Assembly (NCBI GenBank): GCA_013360445.1
Contig: JABWBP010000029.1
Coordinates: 16,636 to 80,635, forward strand
Length of the DNA: 64,000 nt
Source of the DNA: Calditrichaceae bacterium
GTDB lineage: Bacteria; Calditrichota; Calditrichia; RBG-13-44-9; J075
Direction: 5' to 3'
This document shows, piece by piece, positions 32,420-41,100 of this stretch. Within the stretch, counting starts at the first letter, position 1, and every line of letters begins with the position of its first letter. A program made the position numbers and the translations under genes. Under the pieces are notes generated by a model. It was not told where the DNA came from, ran no database searches, and saw nothing but the letters and a program-made list of their open reading frames with translations.

Positions 32420-33511
32420 TTAATTTTTGCTCACGATGTAGTAATTGTTCTGAATGTCGTGGTCGAGATTCTTGATCTCCACGCGGTTGAACCCCGCTTC
32501 TTTCAACATTTCCAGGGCTTTTTCCCGGCCCCACATGGCCCCCAGCCCCATGCCGCCCTGCGCCAGGGAAACGGTCATGCAGTGCATGGTCGAAACCGTG
32601 TAAAGCAGCGCGCCTAAGGGATGATCGAGGTTGTTGTGCACCTCGCTGGAACCGGCGATATCCTGCATCAGGTAAACCCCGTCGGCTTTGAGGGCGCGGG
32701 AGATTCCCGCCAGCACCCGGTCGGGGCGGGCCTGGTCGTGGATGGCGTCGAATGAGGTGATCAGGTCGAATTTTGCCTCCGGCGCGTCAACGTCGAAGGT
32801 GGTCAGGTCGCGCACCTCGAAACGCAGGTTGGCAAGGCCCTGTCTGGCCGCCTCGGCGCGGGCGATCTCGATCGGCTCTTCGCAAAGGTCGTAGCCCACG
32901 AAGCGGCTGTTGGGATAGGCTTTCGCCATCAGGATCAGGGCGCGGCCCATGCCGCAGCCGATGTCGAGCGCCTCGATGCCCCGCTCTAACTTTTCCGTGA
33001 GGCCGGGAACCAGCGGCAGCACCGCGGTGAACAGCGAAGAAACAATCGACTGCCCGCTGTCCTCCGCCATCACTTCGTGGAAGCGTTTATATTCATGGTA
33101 AGCGACCCCGCCGCCGTTTTTGAAGCAATCCACTATCCGGTCCTCCACCGATCCCAGCACCCCGATATATTGAGCGAACACCCCCATATTATCGGCGCCG
33201 GCGGCGCGGGTGAGGCAGGCGGCGTGCGCCGCGGGCAGGGAAAATAGCGGTTTGGACAGCGAGGGCAGGCACTCCACCACCCCGCCGGCGGTCATGGCGC
33301 CTAACCACTCCCGCACGTAGCGCTCATGCAGGCCGGCCGCTTTGGCGATCTGCTCGCTGGTTGCCGGGGGTAGTTGGCTCATGGCATCGAACAGCCCGGT
33401 GCGGTGGCCGATGGAGACCATCAACGCCAGGGCGCCTTTATTCAACATTTCCAGTAAATTCTCCGCAAAAGCTTCGTTCTTTTGCGCTTCCAGGGTGTGA
33501 ACGGTACACAT
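32420..33511 (-). CDS. SAM-dependent methyltransferase with winged-helix N-terminus
   Basis: 363 residues; ATG at 33511 with AAAGGAG 7 bases upstream. N-terminal dimerisation/winged-helix part (LALMVSIGHRTGLFDAMSQL, then SEQIAKAAGLHERYVREWLG) is followed by a Rossmann methyltransferase with motif I LDIGCGMGRALILMA, acidic VGYDLCEEP, and motif IV-like FDLITSFDAIHDQARP. This is the layout of Rv2258c-like and plant O-methyltransferase-like enzymes acting on small molecules. The substrate cannot be inferred and no biosynthetic cluster surrounds it. Confidence 0.88.
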   Translation of the reverse strand: MCTVHTLEAQKNEAFAENLLEMLNKGALALMVSIGHRTGLFDAMSQLPPATSEQIAKAAGLHERYVREWLGAMTAGGVVECLPSLSKPLFSLPAAHAACLTRAAGADNMGVFAQYIGVLGSVEDRIVDCFKNGGGVAYHEYKRFHEVMAEDSGQSIVSSLFTAVLPLVPGLTEKLERGIEALDIGCGMGRALILMAKAYPNSRFVGYDLCEEPIEIARAEAARQGLANLRFEVRDLTTFDVDAPEAKFDLITSFDAIHDQARPDRVLAGISRALKADGVYLMQDIAGSSEVHNNLDHPLGALLYTVSTMHCMTVSLAQGGMGLGAMWGREKALEMLKEAGFNRVEIKNLDHDIQNNYYIVSKN

Positions 33512-33687
33512 GATATTGCTCCTTTCTGTTTACTTTCGATTTCTGTTCCTGAATCAATTACACAGATAAAATAACGTTTTGAAGGCGGGGTTAACAACCG
33601 GGGTAGTACCGTTTTTGGGGGCGGCGAGTACGGTAGCGGTTTACGGGGCAGTACGGTATTGATGGCGCGGCGACGAACCCCGGTTTG

Positions 33688-33856
33688 CCGCATGGGCGTA
33701 AACCTAAGCAAAAAATCACCGCAAAGACGCTAAGACGCAGAGGTTTTAGAGAGTTTTCGCCTGAGATTTCTCCTGGTCTTTACAAAAATCAACACTATTC
33801 TCTTTGCGTCTTAGCGTCTTTGCAGTAAAAAATACCTAAGGTTTACGCTTATGCGG
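33688..33856. mobile_element. Gene-free inverted-repeat element with 9-nt units
   Basis: About 169 bases. The left arm (33688-33743) runs CCGCATGGGCGTAAACCT, AAAAAATCACCGCAAAG, ACGCTAAGACGCAGAG. The right arm (33800-33856) read backwards runs CCGCATAAGCGTAAACCT, TTTTTTACTGCAAAG, ACGCTAAGACGCAAAG. Arms of more than 50 bases are clearly homologous with small differences. The inner blocks are 9-nt-type units like those bracketing the GxxExxY gene. No reading frame inside. Confidence 0.7.
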
Positions 33857-33948
33857 TTTGCCGGGAAACCTGCCCCGGAGCTTGCCCCGGGAATGCGGGG
33901 TGTTCGTCGCGCCCGGGGGAATGAAACACAGGTTTGTTTTCTCTCGAA

Positions 33949-33970
33949 TTCTGAGTAAATTTACTCAGAA
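33949..33970. promoter_or_regulatory. 22-bp palindrome with third half-site, probable operator
   Basis: TTCTGAGTAAA followed directly by TTTACTCAGAA, a perfect palindrome; a further GAGTAAA half-site lies at about 33975-33981. It ends 21 bases before the ATG of the DUF4143 gene, where a bound protein would block the promoter or initiation. Confidence 0.55.
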
Positions 33971-33991
33971 CATTGAGTAAATGGGGAAACA

Positions 33992-35134
33992 ATGGCTCAA
34001 CCGACTTTTAGAAGGGATATTGTTGCCACTCTTTTACAGCGTATTAGCCAGGAGCGGCAATTTATCCAGGTGGTCACCGGTCTGCGCCACTATGCCAGCG
34101 CAGACCTCCCCGCCCCGCCCCAGCCGGCTTGGATCGAACAACAATGGGAATTGGCGCGATTACGCGCGACGGGCGGCCAGCCGGTAATTCTGGTGTTAGA
34201 CGAGGTACAAAAAGTCTTGCGCTGGTCGGAGGTGGTGAAACGATTCTGGGACGAAGATAGTCGCGAAGGCCGCGATGTCCGGGTGGTTATTCTCGGATCG
34301 TCTGCCCTGCTAATGCAGGCCGGGCTTACCGAAAGCCTTTCCGGGCGCTTCGAAACCCTTCACGCAACTCATTGGTCATTCAAGGAATGCCAGGAATGTT
34401 TTGGATGGGAGCCGGATCAGTATATCTTTTTCGGCGGATACCCCGGGGCCGCTTTGTTAATCGACGATGAAGAACGCTGGGCGCAATATATCCGGGATTC
34501 TTTGATCGAAACGACCGTTAGTAAAGATATTCTCCTCTTGAACCGGGTTGAAAAACCGGCGCTTTTGCGGCAGTTGTTTATGCTCGCCTGCCAGTATTCC
34601 GGGCAAATTGTGCCCTACCAGAAGCTCCTGGGACAGCTTTTGGATGCCGGCAACACCACAACCTTAGCCCATTATCAAAAATTGTTGGAGGGCGCGCGAT
34701 TGATTTGGGGAATTCCCAAGTATCATGGGAGCGTAATTCGGCAAAGAGGTTCCAGCCCTAAATGGATGGTTTTGAATACTGCGCTCATGGCAGCCGTTGG
34801 CGGGATGCGTTCTTCCGATTGGCGCAGCGACGCCGCCAGGTGGGGAAGATTAGTAGAAAGCGCGGTAGGAGCGCATCTCATCAACACTTCATTCGGCAGA
34901 GGAATCGAAGTTTTTTACTGGCGGAATCATCAAAAAGAGGTCGATTTTGTTCTCCGGGAGGGAGACCGGCTTCTGGCCATTGAGGTAAAAAGCGGCGTAT
35001 TTAAACGAAAACATCCCGGCATGGATGGTTTTATGCAAGCATTCCCCAGGGCGCGCGCCCTGTGGGTAGGCCGGGAAGGGGTGCCGGTAGAGGAATTTTT
35101 GAGCTACCCGGCTGCCCATTGGATCCGGGGATAG
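33992..35134 (+). CDS. DUF4143-family ATPase lacking the Walker A motif
   Basis: 380 residues; ATG at 33992. The family couples an AAA+ domain to a C-terminal DUF4143 PD-(D/E)XK-like domain. Here the N-terminal motif normally read as VVTGPRQVGKTTL plus about 10 more residues is missing: the chain goes directly from QVVTG (26-30) to LRHYASADLP (31-40). Everything after is intact: Walker B VILVLDEVQ (D70, E71), GSSALL (102-107), GLTESLSGRF, and the nuclease-like EVDF (E316, D318) with E331 and K333 (IEVKSG). An in-frame loss of about 60 bases is the simplest explanation. ATP hydrolysis is therefore unlikely. Function of the family is not established. A palindrome 21 bases upstream suggests tight control. 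Confidence 0.85.
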   Translation: MAQPTFRRDIVATLLQRISQERQFIQVVTGLRHYASADLPAPPQPAWIEQQWELARLRATGGQPVILVLDEVQKVLRWSEVVKRFWDEDSREGRDVRVVILGSSALLMQAGLTESLSGRFETLHATHWSFKECQECFGWEPDQYIFFGGYPGAALLIDDEERWAQYIRDSLIETTVSKDILLLNRVEKPALLRQLFMLACQYSGQIVPYQKLLGQLLDAGNTTTLAHYQKLLEGARLIWGIPKYHGSVIRQRGSSPKWMVLNTALMAAVGGMRSSDWRSDAARWGRLVESAVGAHLINTSFGRGIEVFYWRNHQKEVDFVLREGDRLLAIEVKSGVFKRKHPGMDGFMQAFPRARALWVGREGVPVEEFLSYPAAHWIRG

Positions 35135-35148
35135 CCGTCCCCGCGCCG

Positions 35149-38013
35149 CTACTCCAACAACCCCAATTCCCCGGCTTTGCGCACCGCTTCGGAGCGGCTG
35201 CGGCAGTCTAATCTATCCAGCATATTGGCGACGTGCATTTCCACGGTGCGGGCGCTGAGGAAGAGTTTGGCGGCGATCTCTTTATTGGTCAGCCCGGCGG
35301 CGATCAGCCGGGCGATTTCCACCTGCCGCCCGGTCAGCCCCCCGGCAAGGGCGCGCTGCGGGGCTTCCGGGCTGCGGCGCTCTTCCGCCGCTTCTCCCAA
35401 CTGCTCAAGTTCCAGGGCTGCCAGGGAAGCGAGCTGGCGCGCGCCTAAGTTGCGGGCCAGCCGGTAGGCGCTTTTCAAATGCGCGACGCCGGTTTCCCGC
35501 TCCCCGGCCCGGATGAATGCCATCCCTCCCCGGAATTCGGACTTGAGACGCTCCACGGGAAGCTCCAATTTTTCGAATTGTCCCACGGCTTGCAAAAACT
35601 GCCGCGCCGCTTCCCCGGCGTCTCCTTGCAGCAGGGCGATCTCTCCTAAGGCGTGGGTTAAGGTGGCCAGGGCTTCGTAATTGCCGCTGACAGAGGCCAT
35701 TTTGGCAAGCCCATCCACGCAGAGAGTGGTCTCTTTTTCCAGCCCCCGCGCGCCAAAAAAGGTCGCAGCGGCGCCCATCCCGGGCAGGGCGTCGTGAATG
35801 TCGCGGGTGTCGCTCCACAACCCCAGCAATTGGCGGTAATATTCATCCGCTTTGGAAGTTTCTCCTTCGTATTCTTCCAACTGCGCCAGCCCCCATAGCG
35901 TGACCAGCTGCATGGCCAGGGAGCGGTCGCGCTGCATCCGGCTGAAAGCGGTTTGCAAATGCTTTCGCGCCGGGCGGGTCTCTCCGCGATAGCTGCGAAT
36001 GATTCCCAACATAGCGCCGGCAATGGTCTTTCCCCCGGCCTCGGTTTTCGGATCGTTCAGTATTTTCCGGCAAATTTCGAGGCACTGTTTCCAGTCGCCG
36101 GTGCGGAACAGAATGTAGGACATGCAGCCCAGGCAAAGCTGCGCCTGCGCTTCTTCTCCCTGGTTCTGGCAATAGTGGTAAGCGGTGGTATAGACTTCCC
36201 GGGAGGAAACATAGTCCGAGGCGTATTCCAGCGCCCCGCCCAACCGCCGGTACACCTCGGAGGCGGCGTCGGGCAGGTGATGCTGCAAGGCGATGGAAAG
36301 ACCCCGGTTCACGATCTCGATGCCTTCCTGAAAATGGCCCTGCACCGCCAGCAGGTTGCCCTTTAGCCCCAGGATGCGCGCTTCCAGATCCAGGCGGGCG
36401 GCTTTTTGAGCCAGCGCCAGCGCCCGGTCGCACAGCACGAGCGCGGCGGAAAGCTGCAGCATTCCGCCGTAGCGCGCAGCCGCAGCCAGGCACTCCACCG
36501 CCGCCTCTGCGAACAAACCCGCTTCTTCGAATGCGTCTGCAGCCTCTTTTCTCGCCGCCTGGCACTGTTCCCAGGCCCCCTGGAGGCCGTAAATGGTGGC
36601 CAGGGAGCGCAGGGAATCCCCGCGGCGGCGATGGTTTTCCGCTAACAAGGGGCTTTCTAAAACCTCCCGCAGGGCGCGCCCCGCGTCGCTTAGCTGCCCG
36701 CTGACCTGGGCGCAATGGGCCAGGCGCTCCAGGGCGTGCAGGCGCTCCTCTTCCGCCTCGCCCGCGGGCCAGATTTCCAGGGCCTGGTGGCCGGCGCGCG
36801 CCGCGTCCCGGTAGGCGTGAAGCCGGCAGAAACGCTCCGCGCAAGCAACCAGCGCCGTCCGCGCTTTGGCCGGTTCGTTGGCTTCCATCCAGTGCTCCGC
36901 GATCCGTTCCGGGGAGGCGTAGGCGGATTCTAAGTATGCGGCGATTTGACGGTTCAGCGCCCGGCGGCGCGACCAGGCGATTTCGCTGCGCACCGCTTCC
37001 CGGGTGAGCGCATGGCGAAACGCGCCCCGCCCGGTTTCGATTTCAGTGATCAAGTTGCGCTCGAACAGCTCATCCAGCGCGGATTCCGCCCCCGTCAGCT
37101 CGACGATCAAATTAAGGTCGAATTCCATCCCGGCCACCGCAGCGACTTCGAGCTGGGCGCGGGCCGGAGCAGAAAGCGCCGCCAGGCGGAGCAAAATTGC
37201 GTCGCGGATGCTCTCCGGCACCGGAACGTCTTCCCCGGGGAGCAACTCCAGCCCGTTTTTTCCCCGTCGCAGCAGCCGCCGGGCAATCAGGGCGCTGGAA
37301 AGCTCTTCCACGAACAGCGGCACGCCCTGGGTCTGGCGGTAGATCATCTCCGCCAATTGGGGATGGGGAGGCGCGCCGAGCACCCGCTCGGTTAGAATCG
37401 CAGAGTCCGCCGGACTCAGCGGCTCTAAGTTGATTTCCCGGAGCCGGCGCCGGCGGCGCAGCTCGTTGCGCGCCCGGCGCAGGCGATGGCCGCGGGTGAT
37501 TTCGTCGCTGCGGTATGCCCCTAAAATCAGCAGCGGCCGGTCTGTCAGGCGGTCGGCCAGGGCGGGGAGGAGTTCCAGGGTGGCCTCGTCGGCCCAGTGG
37601 AGGTCATCTAAAAAGATCGCGCAGGGGCCCCCGGCGGCGATGCTTGCCAGGGCGGCGCCGATGGCTTCCAGCAGGGTTTCCTTATCCGCTTCCCGGGCCG
37701 GCGGGCCTAATTCCGGCAGCAGCAGGGCCAGGTAGGGATTCAGGGAGCCGCCGTCGAAGGAAAAGCCGGGAGTTTTGCGCAGGCAGTCGCGCAGCGCCGC
37801 GGTAACCGGCCCATAGGGCGGGGTGGCTTCTTCCGCGGTTCTGCCGGTAAATACCCGCAGGCCGCCGTGGGAAAGACTTTCCTCCGCCAAGAGGGTCTTT
37901 CCCGCCCCCGCTTCCCCGGCCAGGAAGGCTATCACTCCCCTCCCCTGCTGAACGGTTTGAAAAATTTCCTTTAGCTCGGCTAATTCGCGCTTGCGCCCGA
38001 TGATGTTGGTCAT
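35149..38013 (-). CDS. Large ATP-binding LuxR-family (LAL/MalT-like) transcriptional regulator
   Basis: 954 residues; ATG at 38013. N-terminal AAA-type ATPase with Walker A GEAGAGKT (33-40) and Walker B IFLDDLHWADE; a winged helix and long TPR-like helical middle (ARTALVACAERFCRLHAYRD, GNLLAVQGHFQEGIEIVNRG); C-terminal LuxR helix-turn-helix (LTGRQVEIARLIAAGLTNKE, then LFLSARTVEMHVANMLDRLD). Proteins of this build bind an inducer through the middle part and activate transcription. The effector is unknown; the neighbouring subtilase and DUF4143 genes are possible but unproven targets. It converges on the DUF4143 gene with only 14 bases between stops. Confidence 0.92.
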   Translation of the reverse strand: MTNIIGRKRELAELKEIFQTVQQGRGVIAFLAGEAGAGKTLLAEESLSHGGLRVFTGRTAEEATPPYGPVTAALRDCLRKTPGFSFDGGSLNPYLALLLPELGPPAREADKETLLEAIGAALASIAAGGPCAIFLDDLHWADEATLELLPALADRLTDRPLLILGAYRSDEITRGHRLRRARNELRRRRRLREINLEPLSPADSAILTERVLGAPPHPQLAEMIYRQTQGVPLFVEELSSALIARRLLRRGKNGLELLPGEDVPVPESIRDAILLRLAALSAPARAQLEVAAVAGMEFDLNLIVELTGAESALDELFERNLITEIETGRGAFRHALTREAVRSEIAWSRRRALNRQIAAYLESAYASPERIAEHWMEANEPAKARTALVACAERFCRLHAYRDAARAGHQALEIWPAGEAEEERLHALERLAHCAQVSGQLSDAGRALREVLESPLLAENHRRRGDSLRSLATIYGLQGAWEQCQAARKEAADAFEEAGLFAEAAVECLAAAARYGGMLQLSAALVLCDRALALAQKAARLDLEARILGLKGNLLAVQGHFQEGIEIVNRGLSIALQHHLPDAASEVYRRLGGALEYASDYVSSREVYTTAYHYCQNQGEEAQAQLCLGCMSYILFRTGDWKQCLEICRKILNDPKTEAGGKTIAGAMLGIIRSYRGETRPARKHLQTAFSRMQRDRSLAMQLVTLWGLAQLEEYEGETSKADEYYRQLLGLWSDTRDIHDALPGMGAAATFFGARGLEKETTLCVDGLAKMASVSGNYEALATLTHALGEIALLQGDAGEAARQFLQAVGQFEKLELPVERLKSEFRGGMAFIRAGERETGVAHLKSAYRLARNLGARQLASLAALELEQLGEAAEERRSPEAPQRALAGGLTGRQVEIARLIAAGLTNKEIAAKLFLSARTVEMHVANMLDRLDCRSRSEAVRKAGELGLLE

Positions 38014-38050
38014 GGGTTTCGATCCTTTACGGGAATGTTATCCCGGCCAT

Positions 38051-38099
38051 CCGAACAAAGCTGAAGTTTTGCTCCAAAGAAGCCACTTCGTGGCACCCC
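38051..38099. repeat. Degenerate REP-like hairpins
   Basis: 38051-38075 on the minus strand reads GGAG-CAAAACTTCAGCTTTG and 38082-38099 contains GCCAC-TTCG-TGGC followed by ACCCC. It resembles the GGAG repeat pairs but with imperfect stems; located between the regulator and the subtilase gene. Confidence 0.5.
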
Positions 38100-38114
38100 G
38101 GGCATGGAATCCGC

Positions 38115-41100
38115 TCACCGGATCACCATAAATTTACCCTTCTTCTCCTCCCCGTTGAACCGCGCCAGGTAAATGTACACTCCGCTGCCGATCAAATCCC
38201 CGGCGCGGGTGCGTAAATCCCAGGCTACTCCCCCGGTTCCGGAGGTTTCTTCCAACCGCTGCAAAAACTGCCCCGAAGCGTTGAAAATGAAAATTTCGCA
38301 GCCTTGGGGCAGGTTGGCAAACATAAGGTCGTTTTGCGCCGCCTGGCCACGGTAGGGATTGGGATAGACCAGCACCTCCGCCAGGCTCTCCGCGCTGAGA
38401 ATGATCGCCAACCGGTTGGCTTTGCGGTTGTCGAGCGGAAAACCGGCCGCGTCTTTCAGATGGGTTACGGTAAGGTAGTAGGGAACCCCCAAACTGCCTA
38501 ATCGGGCCTCGCTGCTGACGGAGAGATGCACCATTCGCGCGTCGCTGCTGTCGAGCCGCGCCTGGAGGATTTCCCCATCCGGCTCTAAAAAGTAGTTTTC
38601 CGGGTTCTGCGCGGAAGCGGGGTCTAATTCGCGGCTGAATTTCAGGCGCAGGGAGCGTTGGCCGGGGAAATTTACGGATTGCAGATAAAAGGGTTCGCCG
38701 GCGGGGAGGTATTCAAATGAAACCAGCAAGGGCTGGTCAGGCAGCGGGGTACCCTGGAGATCGCTCAGCCCGTCCATTTCCAGGTGGTTCACCCCGGGGG
38801 AAAATTCTTCCAAAAAGGAGAGCAGCGCTTCCCGGCGGTTTTCTCCCCGGATGGCGCTGGCGGGGCGGCGGCTCTCGCCGGTTTGGCCCCCGGCGGACAT
38901 CAGCAGGCGATAATTTTCCGTGCTGAAGGCGGCGTCGGACATCGCCTCGTTGAAGCGCAGGCGCACCTGGCGGGCGGTGAGCGTTTCCGCGCCCAGGAGA
39001 ACCGGCGGCGCATTGGGCTGCGCGGAAGCGGGGCTGCTGAAACCGCTTTCCGGCTCCGGGAAGCTGAAATCCACCCGGGTGACCGCGTAGGTGTAAAGCG
39101 TGTCGGGATGCACCAGGGAATCCACAAAAAACGGGGATTGAGTGGAGTCGCGCAGGGCAAAAGCGCCCGCCGGAGTGCTCTTGCGATAAATGTTGTAGTA
39201 ATTCGAGCCGGTATTTTCCCGCCAGGCCAGGCGAATCGTGGCCGTATCCAGCGGAACCGCCTGAAGCAGGAGCGGCGGAGAGGGGCGATTGGGGTTGGCG
39301 TTTGCTTCGAAGCGCAGGATTCCCGCGTCGGTATTCATCAACACCTCCGGCAGGCCGTTGCGGTCGAAATCCTCCGCCAGCGCCAGGTTGCTGTTGAGGC
39401 CCTCGCGATACCAGGCGACCGAGAATTTACCCTCCTCGAATTTCAGCACGTAAGCGTCCGGGAAGGGGGTAAAAATGATCTCGCTGCGCCCGTCGCCGTC
39501 CAAATCCGCCGCGCTCAGCCCGTTATGAATCCCCGGCTGCACCGTTACCCCGTGCACGTTCTGCTGCCCGATCATTTCAAAAGTATTGTTCCCGGCGGAT
39601 TTCCATACCGTCACTGCCCAGAATTTGGTGTTCACGTTGGATTCCCGCAGCACCTCCGGCAGGTTGCGCACCGCGCTGATCAGCTCCTGCTGCCCGTCGC
39701 CGTCCAGGTCCGCGGCTTGCAGCAGGCTGTTGCCGCCCCGCCCGGGCAGCCGGGTGGACCAGGTGAACTGGTACTGGCCGTTCCCGTCCTCTTCATATAT
39801 ATAAAGGTCGCCGTCGGCATCTTCCACGGCGATTTCCCGCCGCCCGTCGCCGTCGAAATCTTCCACCACCGCCCAGGGCACCCCGAACTGGTTGTTGCCG
39901 GGGGTGACCTCGCCAGGCAGCATTTGCCGCAGGGTAAGCCGGTGATCCGGATCGATGTCAAAAATGCGCCAGCGCCCGAAATTCAGCGCCAGCAGCTCCG
40001 GCTCGGGATCATTATCCAGGTTGATCAGGCGGCTGGCCCAGAAATTGGCGGTATCCTGCCAGACCACGGCGTTGGGGAACTCCCCCGGGGCATTGCCGCC
40101 CAACAGCAGGGAGTTGGCTCCATAGCCGCCCAACAGTTCCAGCCCTCCGCCGGGGTGAATTTTGGCGGCGTCGCGGGGGATCAGGGGGAAACCGGTCAGT
40201 TGCCGCGCCGCCCACTGGCCGTTGAGATATTCCCAGGCTTGCAGGGGACCGAATTGGCTTCCGCCGAGCAATTCCGAGATCACGAACTCCGGGCGCTGGT
40301 TTTCATTGAAATCGGCGCCGAAGGGCATGAAAAAGCCGCTCACCGGAAGCTGCTCTTTTTCGACGAGCAGGGTCTGCGGCGGGAGGGATTCGGCAAGATT
40401 CAGTTGGTAATACTGCCCCTCGTTGTCATAGATCACCTCCAGCCCGGCGGAATTGCGCAGGTGCAGGTAAAATTCGATCTCCCCGCTGATGTCTTCCTGG
40501 GAGAGGATGAAATTGTGCTCATCCTGGAAATATTGGGAGATTTTGGAAAAGAAAGGCTGCGTATTGCGTATTCCGGATTCCGGATGGAGGATGGGCTGAG
40601 AGTGTTGGGAGCTTTTCGATAAAGTAAATGTGCGCTCGCCGGCGTTGCGGTAAAAAAGGGTAGCCACGGTGGGGTCGTCAGTTCGGAAGCGGATCAGGAA
40701 GCCGTTTTGCGGGCCGATGAGCATGGCGGCGGCATCCAGCCCGCTGAGCGCCGGGGGGGTGTGGTCGAGGGCGAAAATGGTTTTATGAACCACGTCGTTC
40801 AACCCGTGCTGTTTGAGGCGCAGTTCCAGGGTGTAGGTGGTATCGGGCAGCCCGGCAAGGTTCCAGACCGTTAGCGTATCTTGCAGCGCCTGCACGCCGA
40901 AGACCTCCGTGATGGGGGTCCAGTGGAAGGGGTTCTCCCCGGTTCCGTAGGCGAGGGAATAAGAAATCAGCCGGGGGCCAAACACCGTTCCGATGACGGC
41001 GATTTCATCGTGCGCAGCGCCGCTGCCGGTGGCGGGCGCGCTAATCTCCGCGTAGCCCTGCTCGCCGATGGTCAGACTGCGTTCCAGGTCAACCAGTCCG

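Larger units (their letters stand above)
33512..33991. other. 480-base intergenic region with hairpin element and operator-like palindrome
   Basis: No gene. It holds TAGTACGG/ACGGTAG-rich sequence (33600-33655), the inverted-repeat element at 33688-33856, and a 22-bp palindrome just before the DUF4143 gene. A short frame starting at 33981 overlaps that gene in another phase and looks spurious. Confidence 0.6.

Noticed and set aside
33981..34187. 68-residue frame overlapping the DUF4143 start
   Set aside because: Out of phase with a conserved protein and no ribosome site or family resemblance.
35843..36844. 333-residue Gly/Arg/Pro-rich frame inside the LuxR-family regulator
   Set aside because: Out-of-phase shadow; the in-frame protein has intact ATPase and helix-turn-helix ends.
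38784..40622. 612-residue open frame on the plus strand opposite the subtilase
   Set aside because: It is antisense to conserved catalytic and repeat domains, has low-complexity Gly/Arg/Pro/His-rich composition, and arises from GC-rich third positions.
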